Virus record (IMG/VR): IMGVR_UViG_3300042361_000188
Coordinates: 1-34,782 of that record
DNA: 34,782 nt
DNA from: a virus
Direction: 5' to 3' (one strand)
A program made the position numbers and the translations under genes. The number at the start of each line of letters is the position of its first letter. Position 1 is the stretch's first letter. The notes beneath the pieces were generated by a model that searched no databases, had not been told where the DNA came from, and was given only the letters and a program-made list of their open reading frames with translations. Below are positions 33,675 through 34,782 of this stretch, piece by piece.

Positions 33675-34352
33675 TCACAGGTTTATTTTTGATACCCCAT
33701 CAAAAGGAACACCCTCAAGGTTGAAGTTTACAAAAGGGTTTAAAGAATAAACCTTTGCTCCAAAGTTCTCTAGTATCCAGCGTTTCATCATTACAAGTTT
33801 TGTGTTGTATTCAGACCAAGGATTATCCCCTATTACGTAGCCCGTAAAACGGTCAGCATTGTTTAACTTTCCACAATCAGCCCCGACCAAAACTATGTGT
33901 TTAGCGCCTAAGTAAGCCGCTAAATGTATTGATCCGTGGATACTTGAGTTCCCGATCATTAGTCCAGCCGTAGGTTTGTCCTTCCCAAATGGGTCAAAAC
34001 TATCCCCAGGTGCTCCTGCATTTGAGTCAAATAACACCACGTTTGCTGGAAGGTGTCCTGACCACTCTGCTCTGTTTCCGTGTTCTTTTCTGGGTGTAAA
34101 TACAAACCTAGAGGATTCCGCCATCTCTAAGGAGTCTGAGTGGTAATGAGAAAAGGTGAAGTAGTTAGCCAATCCAAATACTTTTCCAACAAAGTTTACT
34201 CCTACGCAAATTTTGTCATCAAAGAAAGATGGGTCAAGGAAATCTAATGACCCACCAGAACCAAGAACCCAGATCGTTTCACCTTTATGGATGTCTTTAA
34301 AAGACTCCAGGGTTCTTATAGTGCGGAGATTTTCTCCATCACTTCGTTCCAT
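33675..34352 (-). CDS. DUF115/MptE-like protein
   Basis: A 225-residue Rossmann-like protein. The first motif GETIWVLGSGGSLDFLDP (24-41) and later AAYLGAKHIVLVGADCGK are typical of the DUF115/MptE-like and some sialyltransferase-related families that bind nucleotides. It overlaps the glycosyltransferase stop by 37 bases. In phages such genes accompany glycan-modification genes. The exact substrate is unknown. Confidence 0.7.
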   Translation of the reverse strand: MERSDGENLRTIRTLESFKDIHKGETIWVLGSGGSLDFLDPSFFDDKICVGVNFVGKVFGLANYFTFSHYHSDSLEMAESSRFVFTPRKEHGNRAEWSGHLPANVVLFDSNAGAPGDSFDPFGKDKPTAGLMIGNSSIHGSIHLAAYLGAKHIVLVGADCGKLNNADRFTGYVIGDNPWSEYNTKLVMMKRWILENFGAKVYSLNPFVNFNLEGVPFDGVSKINL

Positions 34353-34782
34353 TCAGCACCACGCACTTCCATTGAAAACTTCTCTTTAACTATCTCGTAG
34401 TTTACCATTGCGTCATCTTTACGCATTTGTGGGTCTAGTAGTTCATTTAAATGGTAAGTCCATTCCTCTGGGCTTTTAGCAATACGCCCGACCCCGGCAT
34501 CAGCAAGGTATTGATACTCGGGGGAATACGAAGAAATAAAAGGAACTCCAGCAGCAGCGTATTCAAGACCTTTAATAAATGACTTGGCATGGTTAAACTC
34601 AAGATTGTTAAGTGGGACTAACCCAACATCAATTGGTGGAAACAATTTTGGGTAGTCAAGAATTGGGGCCATAGGCATGATGGTTGATTTTTGTCTGTGG
34701 TATCCAATTTGCTCGTAGGCAAACGGTGCTTCGGGGGTATGACCAGAGTGGTGAAACGTCAAATTATGTTTCTTCAAAAATT
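34316..34782 (-). CDS. Partial glycosyltransferase (GT-B, group 1-like C-terminal half)
   Basis: The frame is open to the right edge, so the N-terminal half is missing. The visible part contains FPPIDVGLVPLNNLEFNHAKSF, then GLEYAAAGVPFISSYSPEY and VGRIAKSPEEWTYHLNELL, the donor-sugar-nucleotide-binding part of GT-B enzymes (the E in GLEYAAAG is the usual E-x7-E-like site). It would transfer a sugar from a nucleotide donor. It begins the cluster of four modification genes. Confidence 0.8.
   Translation of the reverse strand, partial: FLKKHNLTFHHSGHTPEAPFAYEQIGYHRQKSTIMPMAPILDYPKLFPPIDVGLVPLNNLEFNHAKSFIKGLEYAAAGVPFISSYSPEYQYLADAGVGRIAKSPEEWTYHLNELLDPQMRKDDAMVNYEIVKEKFSMEVRGAEWNEVMEKISAL

Noticed and set aside
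1-34782. tRNA, rRNA, attachment site or integrase
   Set aside because: None could be recognised by reading; no integrase-like protein is present, although a scan with tRNA-finding software was not possible.

Overview
The window is a contiguous piece of a contractile-tailed (myovirus-type) bacteriophage genome. Every gene I can support lies on the minus strand, so transcription runs from high to low coordinates, and most junctions are tight (ATGA or TAATG overlaps, or gaps under 40 bases). The phage identity rests on a complete structural set: large terminase, portal, scaffold, N4-gp56-like major capsid protein, neck proteins, tail sheath, tail tube, tape measure and a T4/P2-type baseplate. 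The base composition is moderately AT-rich. An actinobacterial host is possible: the best promoter fits a TTGACA/TAnnnT pattern, and GP88-like and HslV-like genes accompany the lysis and head genes. This is inference only; no host marker gene is present.

Layout in transcription order. (1) 34782-32323: surface-chemistry or modification cluster: a glycosyltransferase (cut by the window end), an MptE/DUF115-like protein, a PhyH-type Fe(II)/2-oxoglutarate dioxygenase and a SAM methyltransferase. (2) 32315-30997: a KTSC-domain protein and three small unknowns. (3) 30975-29410: large terminase. (4) 29369-27295: two unknowns and a GP88-like cysteine-motif protein. (5) 27291-26292: lysis cassette: two small membrane proteins and an M15 (VanY-like) endolysin. 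(6) 26291-26263: a promoter with a palindrome in its spacer. (7) 26234-23744: two small genes, a calcineurin-like phosphoesterase, an HslV/proteasome-beta-like Ntn hydrolase and a small membrane protein. (8) 23706-16380: portal, scaffold, capsid, a capsid-associated set and neck genes. (9) 16343-10398: sheath, tube, a gp26-like chaperone with a probable programmed frameshift, and a tape measure carrying two peptidoglycan-hydrolase domains. (10) 10398-2191: baseplate and hub, then a membrane protein and an unknown. (11) 2190-2041: two hairpins. (12) 2040-1: replication module: a winged-helix initiator with four iterons inside its own gene, two small genes, a DnaC-like helicase loader and a partial gene.

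The genes work together as follows. Terminase and portal package DNA into a shell built by scaffold and capsid protein. Neck proteins join this to a tube-and-sheath tail whose length is set by the tape measure. The hub, spike and tape-measure hydrolases would breach the wall on entry, and the M15 enzyme with its membrane partners on exit. I recognise no conventional prohead protease, so the HslV-like hydrolase just upstream of the portal is the most notable candidate for an unexplained function. The frameshifted chaperone extension (13181-13348), the intragenic iterons (1644-1740) and two unlisted small genes (18916-19089, 26091-26234) were found by reading the sequence directly.
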